Source of the DNA: an uncultured Prevotellaceae bacterium
GTDB taxonomy: Bacteria; Bacteroidota; Bacteroidia; Bacteroidales; Bacteroidaceae
Length of the DNA: 64,000 bases
Assembly (NCBI GenBank): GCA_902780025.1
Contig: CACZDV010000003.1
Coordinates: 59,642-123,641, forward strand
Direction: 5' to 3'
The notes beneath the pieces are model-generated. The model ran no database searches. It was not told where the DNA came from and worked only from the letters and a program-made list of their open reading frames with translations. The translations under genes were made by a program, and so were the position numbers. This document shows positions 1 to 9,727 of the stretch, one piece after another (position 1 is the stretch's first letter; the number at the start of each line of letters is the position of its first letter).

Positions 1-905
1 TTACCATTGATGATACGTACGCTGTGAGAAGCGTCGTAGCTGTTAGACAAAAGCGTAGAAAGCTCCTCGCCCACCAGCATCTTGACATAAGCAGGACTAC
101 TCACCTCGCTACCACAGAGGGCTACTGTACGGGTAAGGTCCACCTTGCCCGTGTTCAGCAGACGGCCGATGAAGAGCACCACCGTCGGGTCGCCGATGGT
201 CCAGACCACCTCGCCCTTGTTCACGGGGTCGATGTTGTTGACCTGAACACCAACATTACCTGCAGGACACTTACCCTCGAAAACATTCACCTCGGCATCC
301 TTCATACCTTCAAGTGCAGAGCCAACGCCAACACCGAGGTAGGTCTTTGCAATCTTCGAAAGTGCCGTCAGACCTGTCTGGAAGTCCTGCTCCTGGCCCT
401 TCACCTCGAACTCGAAGTCGGCTGCTAACGGTTTGTCTCTCAGTGCAGATACAAAAATTGCCTTAGGCTGAACACTGGGATTGGTTGAAACAGCATAAGG
501 CAACTGGTTGATGTAACCAAAGATGCCTGCTTCCAACAATGCATTAATCACTTGCTCTCCCGTGAGACTGCTGACGTCTTTCTTACCGAAATCCGTAAAC
601 TCCTGCTGAGCGTCAGCATCCACCTTGACACAGAGCACTTTTCTTCGTTCGCCACGCACCACCTCACGGACTGTTCCGCTCACTGGCGAGGCAAACTTGA
701 CTTCAGGATACTGCTTGTTAATGAACAGAGCATCCCCGGCCTTGACCTTGTCACCTTCCTTAACAACCACTTTCGGAGTCACCCCCTCGAAATCATCAGG
801 GACAAGTGCATACTTGCCATTTGATTTCAGCTGGATGGTTTTCTCTTCAGCTTTGCCTTGAAGATGAATGTCCAAGCCTTTGTGTAACTTAATTACATTT
901 GCCAT
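1..905 (-). CDS. nqrA: Na+-translocating NADH:quinone reductase subunit A (partial, cut by window edge)
   Basis: The leftward frame begins with ATG at 905 (MANVIKLHKGLDIHLQGKAE) and runs open to position 1, so the C-terminal part is missing. The start matches NqrA, the peripheral subunit of the Nqr complex, which oxidises NADH, reduces quinone and pumps Na+ across the inner membrane. The opening KLHKGLDI, the following PEVKFASPVSGTV stretch and the later QVNNIDPVNKGEVVWTIGD stretch fit the family. nqrBCDEF would be expected to follow beyond the window; that is inferred. A -7 box lies about 45 bp upstream on the minus strand (948-955). The rightward open frames at 24-428 and 552-824 are shadows of this gene. 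Confidence 0.93.
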   Translation of the reverse strand, partial: MANVIKLHKGLDIHLQGKAEEKTIQLKSNGKYALVPDDFEGVTPKVVVKEGDKVKAGDALFINKQYPEVKFASPVSGTVREVVRGERRKVLCVKVDADAQQEFTDFGKKDVSSLTGEQVINALLEAGIFGYINQLPYAVSTNPSVQPKAIFVSALRDKPLAADFEFEVKGQEQDFQTGLTALSKIAKTYLGVGVGSALEGMKDAEVNVFEGKCPAGNVGVQVNNIDPVNKGEVVWTIGDPTVVLFIGRLLNTGKVDLTRTVALCGSEVSSPAYVKMLVGEELSTLLSNSYDASHSVRIING

Positions 906-947
906 TTATATAAACGTTTGAAATATGTACCTAACGTTAAGCGACTG

Positions 948-955
948 CAAAATTA
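948..955 (-). promoter_or_regulatory. Bacteroidetes -7 promoter box for nqrA
   Basis: Minus-strand TAATTTTG matches TAnnTTTG and is followed by GCA, as in many promoters here. No clear TTG is seen 19-21 bp upstream. The ATG of nqrA is 42 bp downstream. Confidence 0.5.
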
Positions 956-1019
956 ATAAAATTTATGGATATGGAGAGATTTTGTCGGCAAAAAATGCTA
1001 CAATCACAAGTTTTTATCG

Positions 1020-1027
1020 TAATTTTG
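1020..1027 (+). promoter_or_regulatory. Bacteroidetes -7 promoter box for the tamB operon
   Basis: TAATTTTG followed by CA, 51 bp before the GTG start of tamB. A -33 TTG at the right spacing is not seen, so the call rests on the -7 box and position. Confidence 0.5.
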
Positions 1028-1078
1028 CATCATAATTCGATGAAACGGCAAATAATTGCAATCCCCAACTAACAAGAA

Positions 1079-4000
1079 GTGAAGATTCTGAAGCATATCA
1101 TTAATTGGGTAATATGGACTCTCATAGGTCTGTATGCGGTAATAATGATAGCTATTCACATACCTGTGGTACAACAACAGTTGGGCAGCAAAACTGCGGA
1201 AATCATCGGACAGAAGTTAGGAACAAAGGTGGAGGTGAAGCGCATAGATTTAGGTTTCCTCAATCGCCTGATTCTCGACAGTGTGGTCATCTATGACCAG
1301 TCGAAACAACCGATGGTACGCATGGCCCGTATGACAGCCAAGGTAGACATCACCCCTCTGGCCATCGGTCGCATTTCCATCTCGTCGGCCCAGCTGTTTG
1401 GTGCTCATTTCCAACTTTCCCGACCTTCGGCAGACTCGCCAACTAACTTTCAGTTTGTGCTTGACTCCTTGGCTTCCAAGGACACTACCAGTCACACTCC
1501 GCTTGATTTGCGCATTAATTCTTTCATTATGCGTCACAGCTCGGTGTCATACAATCAATGGGATGTAGCACCAACCGAGGGTAAATTCAATCCGCACCAT
1601 ATCAACTTGTCGAATATCAGCGCTCATGTCATACTCAAAGCGCTGAAGGACGACAGCCTCAATGTCAACGTAAAACGTCTTACCTTCCTTGAGCAATCGG
1701 GGTTGAACGTCCAACATCTGGCTTTCCGTCTGACTGCCGGTCATCAAAATGCCGACCTGCATGATTTTCAGTTGCGACTGCCTGAGTCGACCATTAAAAT
1801 TGATAGCATAACGGCCAGCTATAATAAGGATCAATTCAATGAGTCGTTGCGCTTCAATGGTTGCATGACACAGACTGCCATCACGCCTTCAGACCTTAAG
1901 TTCATCGTTCCGCAACTAAGCAACTACGGCCAGCAGATAACCGTATCCACTAAATTCCACTATAAGGACCAACAACTGACTGTCCCTCATTTCCAGGTAG
2001 AATCCAGCAACAATGACATAACACTTACGGCCAACGGTCACATCAGCCGATCGCGCTATGGCAAAAACCCGTGGCAACTGCAGGTAAACCGTCTTGAGAC
2101 TTCAGAAGAGATTGTTGACTTCGTTTCCAAAAACATGGTGCCTCTACCCGATGAAGTGCTCCGTTTGGGCAATATTCAACTTAATGGCAGCTTTGAGGGT
2201 GATGCAGAAGGAACACTCAGAGGTCAGACCGCTATCACAACTGCACTCGGACAGATGGATATCCAAGGCATGTATGCTGAGGACAAACAGTTTGCTGGCA
2301 GTCTAAAGTCCGATGGTATAAATATTGGCCGCCTGATAGATAATGAGAAGATAGGAACGATTGCCGCTAACCTGGACTTCAATGGGAAAGTAAATAGTCA
2401 AATAGCAGCAAAAGGCCATATTGACAAGGTGGAATACGATGGTGACAACTACTCGAATATTGACCTTGATGCTAATTACGAAGCAAACCGTCTTACCGGA
2501 TGGATGCAGATAAACGACCCCAAGGTCTCAGCACGGACGGAAATGGACTTCAAGGCTACAAGCCTCAACGACGCCGTGGGCGTTATCAGTTTACACAATT
2601 TGAATCTACCTGAAAAGAACTACTATCTTGAGTATTTACGTTTGGAGTCGAGCTTTGAGGAGGGGCGCCGCTTCCTGACGCTGAACAGTGACTTTGCCCA
2701 TGCTGAACTGTCTGGCAATTTTGATTACGCAACACTGGTTCAGAGTTTAGCCAATGCCGTTGCCTCACGACTCCCTACGATGCCTGGTTTGCCGTCTATC
2801 AAACAGACCACCAACAATTTTTCCCTTGATATGACGCTGGGGAAAACCGATTGGCTGAAGTCATTGCTCAATGTTGACCTTGACATCGAACGCCCTATAC
2901 AACTGAACGCCATCATCAACGACTACACCCGTCAGCTAATGGTTGATTTGCAGGCACCGTCATTCATCTACGATGGTGATTGCTATCGCAATGGCAACAT
3001 TCACATTAGCGCTCCCCGCGACACCATGTTCCTCAAGGCAGAAATCAGCAAATGTCAAGACAACGCCTCATTACTGGATTTGAGTCTCAACGGAAACGCT
3101 GCTGACAACAACCTCTTACTGGCACTGTCGTGGAACAACAATAATTCCAAGAAACCACTGAGCGGACAAATCAACGCTACGAGCCGCCTATACCGTAACT
3201 TTGACGACAAGCCGGAGGCACATGTCAACATCTTGCCATCCAACATCGTTATCGACAACTCTTTATGGCAAATTGAGCCTTCTGACCTTCTCTACTCTAC
3301 AGACCGCCTGCTAATAGACCATTTTTCAGTACACAACGGCAAGCAAGAAATCAGGATTGACGGCACAGCGTCCAAGCATAAGACAGACTCTGTGATTATT
3401 GACCTGCAAGACGTAGAAGTAGCATACATTCTGGATCTTGTCAATTTCGATGCCGTCTCTTTCTCTGGCAAGGCTGTCGGACGTGCATTGGTATCGTCGG
3501 TCTATGACAATCCCGATGCCTATGCCAATCTGAAAGTCAACGATTTCAAATTTGAAGACGGACGTATGGGGGTTCTCAATGCCCATGTCGACTGGAACAA
3601 GCAAGACAAGCAGATTGACATCCATGCCATAGCCAATGACGGCCCCGAAGCAACTACTTATATAGACGGATATGTATCACCAGAAAAGGACTACATTGAC
3701 CTGGGTATCAAGGCCAGAGGAACTTATCTTGACTTCATGCACTCCTACACCAAGTCCTTTGTATCCAGTATCACGGGGCAGGGTAATGGAGAACTAAGAC
3801 TGGCTGGTCCCCTCTCGGCCATCAACCTTACTGGAGGTCTGCGCATTGACGGTGAGGCAACCATCACGGCCCTGAATACGACCTATTGGCTGCGTCAGGA
3901 CACAATCACAATGGTCTATAACGAAATCCTGCTTGACAGCTTACCCGTCTACGACAAATATGACAACATAGGCTATCTGTCAGGAGGTGTCCATCATCAG

Positions 4001-5317
4001 GACCTGACGAACCTCAGCCTTGACCTTCACGTGGATACCGACAAACTATTGGGCTACGATTTCCAAGATTTCGGTGACCAGTCGTTCTATGGAACCGTTT
4101 ATGCAGCAGGCACTGTCGACATTTCCATGAAGGGAAACGATGTTCGCATCGACTGTAACGTCACGCCACTTACTAATTCCGTCTTTGTCTATAATGCCGC
4201 CAATCCCGATGCCATCTCCAACCAGGAGTTCATCACATGGAAAAAGCATCAATCTGCCCATACCGTTGTTGAGAAGCAGGAAGATAGCGAAGACGGAGGT
4301 TCGTCAACCAACATTTACATGAATTTCATGGTGAACGCCACGCCCGAAGGCACTATGCGCATACTCATGGATGCTAAGACGAATGATTATATCACTCTCC
4401 ACGGTAATGGTTCCCTTCGTGCATCCTATTATAATAAAGGTACATTCGAGATGTTCGGCACCTATACCGTCACTGACGGAACCTATGATGTCACCATACA
4501 GAATATCATTAACAAGAAATTCCAGTTCCAGCCCAACGGCACCATTATCTTCGGTGGCGACCCCTATTCAGCAGCCTTGAATCTTCAGGCACTATACACT
4601 GTCAACGGCGTGTCGCTCAGTGATTTGCAATTAGGCAACTCCTTCTCACAGAATACCGTCCGCGTCAACTGTCTGATGAACATCGGCGGTCAGCCATCGG
4701 CACCACAGGTGACCTTCGACCTCGACATGCCCAACGTCAATGCCGACGAAAAGCAGATGGTACGCTCACTACTCTCGTCGCAGCAGGAGATGAACCAGCA
4801 GGTGCTCTACCTCCTCGGCATAGGACGGTTCTACAACCAGGGACAGAACAATGCCTCACAACAGCAGCAAGACCAGACCTCGCTGGCCATGCAGTCGTTC
4901 CTTTCTGGTACACTCTCCACGCAGATCAATAATGTGCTGAATCAAGTCATCGGCAGCGACTCATGGAATTTCGGAGCCAATATCTCTACGGGAACAGAGG
5001 GATGGAACAATGCCGAATACGAGGGTATCGTTAATGGCCGACTGCTCAATAACCGCCTACTTATCAACGGACAGTTTGGCTATCGCGACAACAACACGCA
5101 GGCAACCCCGTCGTTTATCGGTGACTTCGACATACGCTACTTGTTGACACCCACCGGCAATCTTGCGCTCAAAGTCTATAATCAGACCAACGACCGCTAC
5201 TTCACCCGTTCGTCTCTCAACACTCAGGGAGTAGGTATTATCTTGAAAAAAGACTTCAACGGATTAAATAACTTTTTTGGTATCAAGAAAAAAGACAAAA
5301 CACAGGAAGATAAATGA
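1079..5317 (+). CDS. tamB: TamB-like translocation/assembly module protein (DUF490)
   Basis: The 1412-residue protein has one N-terminal membrane segment (about residues 7-27), then long stretches of beta-strand-like sequence typical of AsmA/TamB bridge proteins. The last 350-400 residues carry the TamB (DUF490) domain and end in a segment like the C-termini seen in Bacteroidetes homologues. In Proteobacteria TamB spans the periplasm and supports outer-membrane protein insertion or phospholipid transport. The start is GTG at 1079: an in-frame TAA at 1070 excludes an earlier start, and MKILKHIIN leads straight into the membrane segment. No TamA/BamA-type partner is next to it. The gene overlaps the next lipoprotein gene by 4 bp (ATGA), so the two are co-translated. 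Confidence 0.88.
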   Translation: MKILKHIINWVIWTLIGLYAVIMIAIHIPVVQQQLGSKTAEIIGQKLGTKVEVKRIDLGFLNRLILDSVVIYDQSKQPMVRMARMTAKVDITPLAIGRISISSAQLFGAHFQLSRPSADSPTNFQFVLDSLASKDTTSHTPLDLRINSFIMRHSSVSYNQWDVAPTEGKFNPHHINLSNISAHVILKALKDDSLNVNVKRLTFLEQSGLNVQHLAFRLTAGHQNADLHDFQLRLPESTIKIDSITASYNKDQFNESLRFNGCMTQTAITPSDLKFIVPQLSNYGQQITVSTKFHYKDQQLTVPHFQVESSNNDITLTANGHISRSRYGKNPWQLQVNRLETSEEIVDFVSKNMVPLPDEVLRLGNIQLNGSFEGDAEGTLRGQTAITTALGQMDIQGMYAEDKQFAGSLKSDGINIGRLIDNEKIGTIAANLDFNGKVNSQIAAKGHIDKVEYDGDNYSNIDLDANYEANRLTGWMQINDPKVSARTEMDFKATSLNDAVGVISLHNLNLPEKNYYLEYLRLESSFEEGRRFLTLNSDFAHAELSGNFDYATLVQSLANAVASRLPTMPGLPSIKQTTNNFSLDMTLGKTDWLKSLLNVDLDIERPIQLNAIINDYTRQLMVDLQAPSFIYDGDCYRNGNIHISAPRDTMFLKAEISKCQDNASLLDLSLNGNAADNNLLLALSWNNNNSKKPLSGQINATSRLYRNFDDKPEAHVNILPSNIVIDNSLWQIEPSDLLYSTDRLLIDHFSVHNGKQEIRIDGTASKHKTDSVIIDLQDVEVAYILDLVNFDAVSFSGKAVGRALVSSVYDNPDAYANLKVNDFKFEDGRMGVLNAHVDWNKQDKQIDIHAIANDGPEATTYIDGYVSPEKDYIDLGIKARGTYLDFMHSYTKSFVSSITGQGNGELRLAGPLSAINLTGGLRIDGEATITALNTTYWLRQDTITMVYNEILLDSLPVYDKYDNIGYLSGGVHHQDLTNLSLDLHVDTDKLLGYDFQDFGDQSFYGTVYAAGTVDISMKGNDVRIDCNVTPLTNSVFVYNAANPDAISNQEFITWKKHQSAHTVVEKQEDSEDGGSSTNIYMNFMVNATPEGTMRILMDAKTNDYITLHGNGSLRASYYNKGTFEMFGTYTVTDGTYDVTIQNIINKKFQFQPNGTIIFGGDPYSAALNLQALYTVNGVSLSDLQLGNSFSQNTVRVNCLMNIGGQPSAPQVTFDLDMPNVNADEKQMVRSLLSSQQEMNQQVLYLLGIGRFYNQGQNNASQQQQDQTSLAMQSFLSGTLSTQINNVLNQVIGSDSWNFGANISTGTEGWNNAEYEGIVNGRLLNNRLLINGQFGYRDNNTQATPSFIGDFDIRYLLTPTGNLALKVYNQTNDRYFTRSSLNTQGVGIILKKDFNGLNNFFGIKKKDKTQEDK

Positions 5318-6096
5318 GAAAGATAGTAAGCATCATTCTTGCCGCCATGATGATGACGGCTTGCGGAGGAGGATCTGCCAGTGACGGCACCGGCCTTACC
5401 TTTACGATGGTTAAGGCTGGGAAAACGGTTAGCATCAGCCAGGAGCAAGGTGCCCCCCAATGTCAGGTCAGTCTGCAATTGGCGGCTGTAAAGGATGGAG
5501 AACAGGCTGCCGCCATCAACAAGGCCATCATCAGCCAATTGTTGAACATGGAAGATATGAGTGATATGCAACAGGCAGCCGATTCGTTTGCCGCAAAATA
5601 CACCCGTGACTATCAACGAAACTTTGCCCAACTTTACCGCGAAGACCGTAACGATGCTGCTAAGCGGGCATGGTATGAATACCACTACAACATCACCACC
5701 GAGACCAAAGGCGGACGTGAAGGCATATCGGTGTACACAGCCATTATCGACTACTATGAAGGTGGGGCTCACGGTATCAACCAAAAGCTTATTATGAACT
5801 TCGACAACAAAACAGGTAAACTGCTGACATTAAGCGATATTTTCGTAGCAGGATTCGAGCAAAACTTGAATAGCCTGCTATTGGAAAAGCTGATGGTCAA
5901 AGCCGACGTTGACAACATTGATAAACTCCACGAAAAAGGATACCTCTATTCTATGGATATGTTCGCCCCCGAGAATTTCTCCATTGATGAAGAGAGCATC
6001 ACCTTTGTTTACAATCCCTATGAGATAGCTCCATACGATAAGGGAATGATTGAACTGACTTTGGACTACGACGAACTGAAGGAAATATGGAAATAA
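5314..6096 (+). CDS. DUF4163/DUF3298-type lipoprotein (RsiV-like fold)
   Basis: The 260-residue product starts with a lipoprotein signal: a hydrophobic run and MMTAC, with the lipidated Cys at about residue 17. The middle matches the DUF4163 pattern and the last 100 residues the DUF3298 pattern, including a YYEGGAHGI motif and a closing stretch with YNPYEIAPYDKG. Such proteins are often compared with the anti-sigma factor RsiV and lysozyme-binding domains, but no sigma factor gene is adjacent, so a regulatory role cannot be claimed. It is probably anchored in the periplasm or outer membrane. It overlaps tamB by 4 bp and rsmG by 10 bp, which indicates one operon. Confidence 0.82.
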   Translation: MRKIVSIILAAMMMTACGGGSASDGTGLTFTMVKAGKTVSISQEQGAPQCQVSLQLAAVKDGEQAAAINKAIISQLLNMEDMSDMQQAADSFAAKYTRDYQRNFAQLYREDRNDAAKRAWYEYHYNITTETKGGREGISVYTAIIDYYEGGAHGINQKLIMNFDNKTGKLLTLSDIFVAGFEQNLNSLLLEKLMVKADVDNIDKLHEKGYLYSMDMFAPENFSIDEESITFVYNPYEIAPYDKGMIELTLDYDELKEIWK

Positions 6097-6707
6097 TCAC
6101 CAAATATTTTAAAGAACTGTCAGAACAGCAACAACGACAGTTTGCCATGCTCGATGAACTGTACCGCGACTGGAACGCCAAGATCAACGTCATATCACGA
6201 AAGGATATTGACAACTTGTACGAACACCACGTACTTCATTCGCTGGCTATTGCCAAGGCCTTGCACTTTAAGCCAGGTACACATATTCTTGACTTCGGTA
6301 CTGGCGGTGGGTTCCCAGGCATACCGCTTGCCATTCTGTTTCCCGAATGTCAATTCAAGCTGATTGACGGTACAGGCAAAAAGATTCGGGTGGCACAGGA
6401 AGTGTCGACAGCCATCGGGTTGACTAACTGCCAGCCTGAACACCTGCGAGGCGAAGACGAAAAGGGGAAATATGACTTCGTGGTGAGCCGTGCCGTCATG
6501 CCCCTACCCGACTTGGTAAAGATTGTCCGCAAGAATATCTCAAAGACGCAACGCAATGCCGTCGGCAACGGCATCTTCTGCCTGAAAGGCGGCGAACTCC
6601 AACAGGAACTACAACCTTTCCGTAAAATCGTGGAGGTAACGCCCATCAGCACTTGGTTCAGCGAGGAATGGTTTCAAACTAAAAACGTCATCTATCTGCC
6701 ATTATGA
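6087..6707 (+). CDS. rsmG: 16S rRNA (guanine-527-N7)-methyltransferase RsmG
   Basis: The protein has 206 residues, the usual length for RsmG/GidB. It carries the SAM-binding glycine motif DFGTGGGFPG at residues 69-78 and a VVSRAV segment near residue 133, both typical of the family. It methylates N7 of G527 in the 530 loop of 16S rRNA; loss gives low-level streptomycin resistance in other bacteria. The gene overlaps the lipoprotein gene before it by 10 bp and the MBL gene after it by 4 bp, so all are probably made from one mRNA. Confidence 0.95.
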   Translation: MEIITKYFKELSEQQQRQFAMLDELYRDWNAKINVISRKDIDNLYEHHVLHSLAIAKALHFKPGTHILDFGTGGGFPGIPLAILFPECQFKLIDGTGKKIRVAQEVSTAIGLTNCQPEHLRGEDEKGKYDFVVSRAVMPLPDLVKIVRKNISKTQRNAVGNGIFCLKGGELQQELQPFRKIVEVTPISTWFSEEWFQTKNVIYLPL

Positions 6708-7345
6708 TTACGGTAAAACGACTGGTGTGCAACATGTTGCAGGAGAACACCTATATAGTGAGCGACGAAACCCGCGAAGCAGTCATCATCGACTGCGGCG
6801 CCTACTATGATGCCGAGCGAACGGCCATTGTCAACTATCTGACCAGCAACCAACTGAAACCCGTACATCTGTTGTGTACCCACGGCCATTTCGACCACAA
6901 CTTCGGGAACGACACCATCTGGCATACGTTCGGACTAAAACCCGAGGTTGCTGCCGAGGATGAAGGAATGATGGAGCTGAAGACCATGTTCAAGGAGTTG
7001 ACAGGTGCAGACTACCTCGGCGACATTCCACCCGTCGGCAGACTGCTGGCAACCGGCGAGTGCATCCATTTCGGTACACACCAGTTGAAAGTGCTGTCCA
7101 CACCTGGACACTCACGCGGCTCGGTAACCTTCTATTGTGAGGCTGAACAAGCAGCCTTTACTGGCGATACACTATTCCGGATGAGCATTGGCCGCACAGA
7201 TTTTGAAGGAGGCAGCTGGAGTGACATGAGCCACAGCCTGAAGAAGGTGCTGGCAGTCCTTCCTGCCGACACAACGGTGTATCCTGGTCACGGAGAGCCC
7301 ACGACCATCGGTTACGAACTACAGTACAATCCCTACATGCACTAA
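6704..7345 (+). CDS. MBL-fold metallohydrolase (glyoxalase II-like)
   Basis: The 213-residue protein has the metallo-beta-lactamase signature THGHFDH (residues 59-65, HxHxDH), followed by TPGHSRGS, FTGDTLF and YPGHGEPT, which supply the other metal ligands of a two-zinc hydrolase. The length and motif order fit the short glyoxalase-II-like group (YcbL type) rather than beta-lactamases. The substrate cannot be told from sequence; a thioester such as S-lactoylglutathione is only one option. It is the last gene of the tamB operon and ends tail-to-tail on the YkvA gene, with the stop codons overlapping. Confidence 0.88.
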   Translation: MITVKRLVCNMLQENTYIVSDETREAVIIDCGAYYDAERTAIVNYLTSNQLKPVHLLCTHGHFDHNFGNDTIWHTFGLKPEVAAEDEGMMELKTMFKELTGADYLGDIPPVGRLLATGECIHFGTHQLKVLSTPGHSRGSVTFYCEAEQAAFTGDTLFRMSIGRTDFEGGSWSDMSHSLKKVLAVLPADTTVYPGHGEPTTIGYELQYNPYMH

Positions 7346-7725
7346 TCGAAGAGATTATCGATTTCGCTGATTTCGTCTTCGTCAAACCACTTCGACAACT
7401 TTTCCCTTGCACGCTCCTTAATGCTGGGGTCAATGTCCACCCATACTTTCTTCAGCACATAGAGCAGGACAGCCAGGTCATCGGTCAGTCCGACGATGGG
7501 AATGGCATCGGGCACTACATCCAGCGGACTAATCATATAGCCCAAGGCTCCGATGATGATGGCTTTGTCCTTGGCACTGATACGGTCGCTCTGCAAGGTG
7601 TAGAACAGGATGAGGGCTGCATATACCAGCTTTGCTCCTGCACGTTTGGCAATTCGTGAGATCTTTTCAACAAACTCGCTCTGCGAGAACTTGTTGGCAT
7701 AACTCATAAAATCGGGTAATTCCAT
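7342..7725 (-). CDS. YkvA-family (DUF1232) small membrane-associated protein
   Basis: The product has 127 residues. The central stretch, with SAKDKAIIIGALGYMISPLD followed by VVPDAIPIVGLTDDLAVLL, is the DUF1232 signature: a hydrophobic hairpin with conserved SP.D..PD....G..DD residues. The function of the family is not settled; it occurs widely as a small membrane protein. The gene is last in a leftward set with the DUF1460 and DUF4421 genes, and its stop overlaps the stop of the convergent MBL gene. Confidence 0.85.
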   Translation of the reverse strand: MELPDFMSYANKFSQSEFVEKISRIAKRAGAKLVYAALILFYTLQSDRISAKDKAIIIGALGYMISPLDVVPDAIPIVGLTDDLAVLLYVLKKVWVDIDPSIKERAREKLSKWFDEDEISEIDNLFD

Positions 7726-7750
7726 ATTCGTTTCTATCGGTTTATGATTT

Positions 7751-8602
7751 CTATTTTTGTATTCTGACTATGCGTATGCCCGTATGTGACGGGTGTTTCG
7801 AGAGATATTGTCCTAAGGTCATCGGTTCCTCAACTACCTGCTTGTGCAACTGCGAGGCATTCAGCAGGTGAAGCCCGTCGTTGCGCCAGACAGCAAAGCC
7901 TAAATGGGCGATATCCAGTCCGGGCTTTGAACAGGTGATGGCAATGATGTCACCATCGCGTACCACATTACGTAGCAGTGTCGTATTTCGTACTTCATAC
8001 TTGGGAATATAGCGGTATGTCCTGCCGTTAAGGGAATCTTCCTGTGCTGCGATGAGTGGCGTGAACTCAGGATGCCGGCTCAATGCCTTATAGGCCTCCG
8101 GATGCCGGCTCATATAGTTTACGCTGATGGTCTGAAGAGCCGTGAACGGCTGCGTTTCCTGTTGCACCTCACTCACCAGTTCCTTTCGGGTATTGTCTTC
8201 TATCCAGTCTGTAAAATAGTGCAGTCGGCTGGTATAACCGTCCAACTTCCCATGACGATAGCGCATCTGTACCAAGGCATTCAGATAGTCACGCCATGTG
8301 TAGAGGTTGCGATAGGCACAAAGCGTCAGTGCCGTGACGTTTTCCACCAACGTTGTACAGTCCAATTGTCGCGTATTGACCACCAGCTGTTCCGGGTCGT
8401 ACACTTCCAACGTATGGGCCACATAGGGACGCCCGATGAATTTCCGGGCAAAATGTAGCGGGAAGTTCGTAGTACGCGACAAGCTACGAGCCTCCGTCAA
8501 CAACTGCGTAACAAAAGTGCTGTCAGCTGCTGTATAGTGTTCCTGTGCCGCTATTGTCAGCGTCCACATCACACTTATTATATATATAATGACCCTTCTC
8601 AT
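7751..8602 (-). CDS. DUF1460 protein (N-acetylmuramoyl-L-alanine amidase-like, NlpC/P60-type fold)
   Basis: The 283-residue protein begins with a signal peptide (residues 1-19, ending in IAAQ). It contains RQLDCTTLVENV, where the Cys is the expected nucleophile of the DUF1460 papain-like fold, and IAHLGFAVW, which holds the expected catalytic His. Characterised members act as cell-wall amidases on muropeptides, so a periplasmic peptidoglycan-recycling or remodelling role is likely. It overlaps the DUF4421 gene upstream by 4 bp, which suggests coupled translation. Confidence 0.82.
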   Translation of the reverse strand: MRRVIIYIISVMWTLTIAAQEHYTAADSTFVTQLLTEARSLSRTTNFPLHFARKFIGRPYVAHTLEVYDPEQLVVNTRQLDCTTLVENVTALTLCAYRNLYTWRDYLNALVQMRYRHGKLDGYTSRLHYFTDWIEDNTRKELVSEVQQETQPFTALQTISVNYMSRHPEAYKALSRHPEFTPLIAAQEDSLNGRTYRYIPKYEVRNTTLLRNVVRDGDIIAITCSKPGLDIAHLGFAVWRNDGLHLLNASQLHKQVVEEPMTLGQYLSKHPSHTGIRIVRIQK

Positions 8603-9711
8603 TTTTTCTTATAACGTTTCTTGATTCCGAAGTTATATCCTATGAAAGAGTTAATGCTGCCAAAGATATTGTTGGCCGTAAAGCGTTCTGTATGATAGTT
8701 GTTGGTGTGCAGAATGGCAGTCATGCCTGCATACCAGTGGGTATTGTTGTAGACCAGTGCGAAACGCCCCTTTCCGTCAACGTTCACCTTCTTGATACTG
8801 AAGCCATCGTACTCATCGGCTGTATCACCCCAACTGCTCTTATAGGCCAGGGCCACCTGACCACTGGCACAGAAAAGCCAGTTCTTGGCAAAGACCCAGT
8901 TATAGGCATAGCCTCCTGAGAGACTGATGTCGTGGTACTCTATATGGTCAAACATCAGTCCACTGTCCAGTTTCACCTCCATTTCCGCTCCTAATTTGTC
9001 TTCTAACAGATTGCGCAGGTTATCGAAGTCCAGTTCAAGTATATTCTTCGTATAGCCTGCCCCTGCCATCCACGAGCCGCAACTTATCTTCTGACAGGTA
9101 CTCTGACTGAAAGCCGCAGGATAGGAGAAACGTCCATGATTGAAGATGTAATAGGCATTAATGCCTGTGATACCGACTTTCAAGCCATCAAAATAGACAT
9201 CCTCAAACTTATTACCGTCAATGCCGTAGCCCATCCTCACCTGGCGCAACTTGTAGTCATTGCCCGTACGACGGTAGAACAGGTCGACGCCTATCTGTGA
9301 CGAGTAAATACTGAAATCTATCTCGCGCTTGCCGTTATGACCGAAGAGACTCATGTTCTTCAGGTCAAGAGTGTATCCCAAGAAGAGCCACCGCCACCCT
9401 AAATACGGTCCTAAACGTATAGGCTGGTCAGGCGAGAACATGATACTCTGTCCATTGCTGCTCAGAATAAAATCCTCATAGTTACGCGTTGCCTGCAACA
9501 TCACGGAGAACTCATAATGCTGCGGCTCGATATACTCCTTGTCCAGACGGTCGAATTCCCTGATAGTGTATTTGATCTTCTGCTGAACCTTCTGCCACTG
9601 CTTACCGTCAGAGCCTACGGAATCGGACAACTCTACCAGTCCATCGTCAGCTTCCATACTAACGACAGCCATCAGCAGCAGTACAATTATCAGCAGTTCT
9701 TTCCTCATCAT
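8599..9711 (-). CDS. DUF4421 outer-membrane protein
   Basis: The 370-residue product has an N-terminal signal peptide (MMRKELLIIVLLLMAVVSM), then many alternating hydrophobic/polar strands and a basic end (KKRYKKK). Features such as LGPYLGWRWLFLGYTLDL, SSQIGVDLFYRRTGNDY and repeated GY/GFN strand ends match the Bacteroidetes DUF4421 family, predicted beta barrels of the outer membrane. Function is unknown. The pairing with a DUF1460 amidase suggests a cell-envelope role, but this is only context. Confidence 0.8.
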   Translation of the reverse strand: MMRKELLIIVLLLMAVVSMEADDGLVELSDSVGSDGKQWQKVQQKIKYTIREFDRLDKEYIEPQHYEFSVMLQATRNYEDFILSSNGQSIMFSPDQPIRLGPYLGWRWLFLGYTLDLKNMSLFGHNGKREIDFSIYSSQIGVDLFYRRTGNDYKLRQVRMGYGIDGNKFEDVYFDGLKVGITGINAYYIFNHGRFSYPAAFSQSTCQKISCGSWMAGAGYTKNILELDFDNLRNLLEDKLGAEMEVKLDSGLMFDHIEYHDISLSGGYAYNWVFAKNWLFCASGQVALAYKSSWGDTADEYDGFSIKKVNVDGKGRFALVYNNTHWYAGMTAILHTNNYHTERFTANNIFGSINSFIGYNFGIKKRYKKK

Positions 9712-9727
9712 TCAATTATTCCATCCG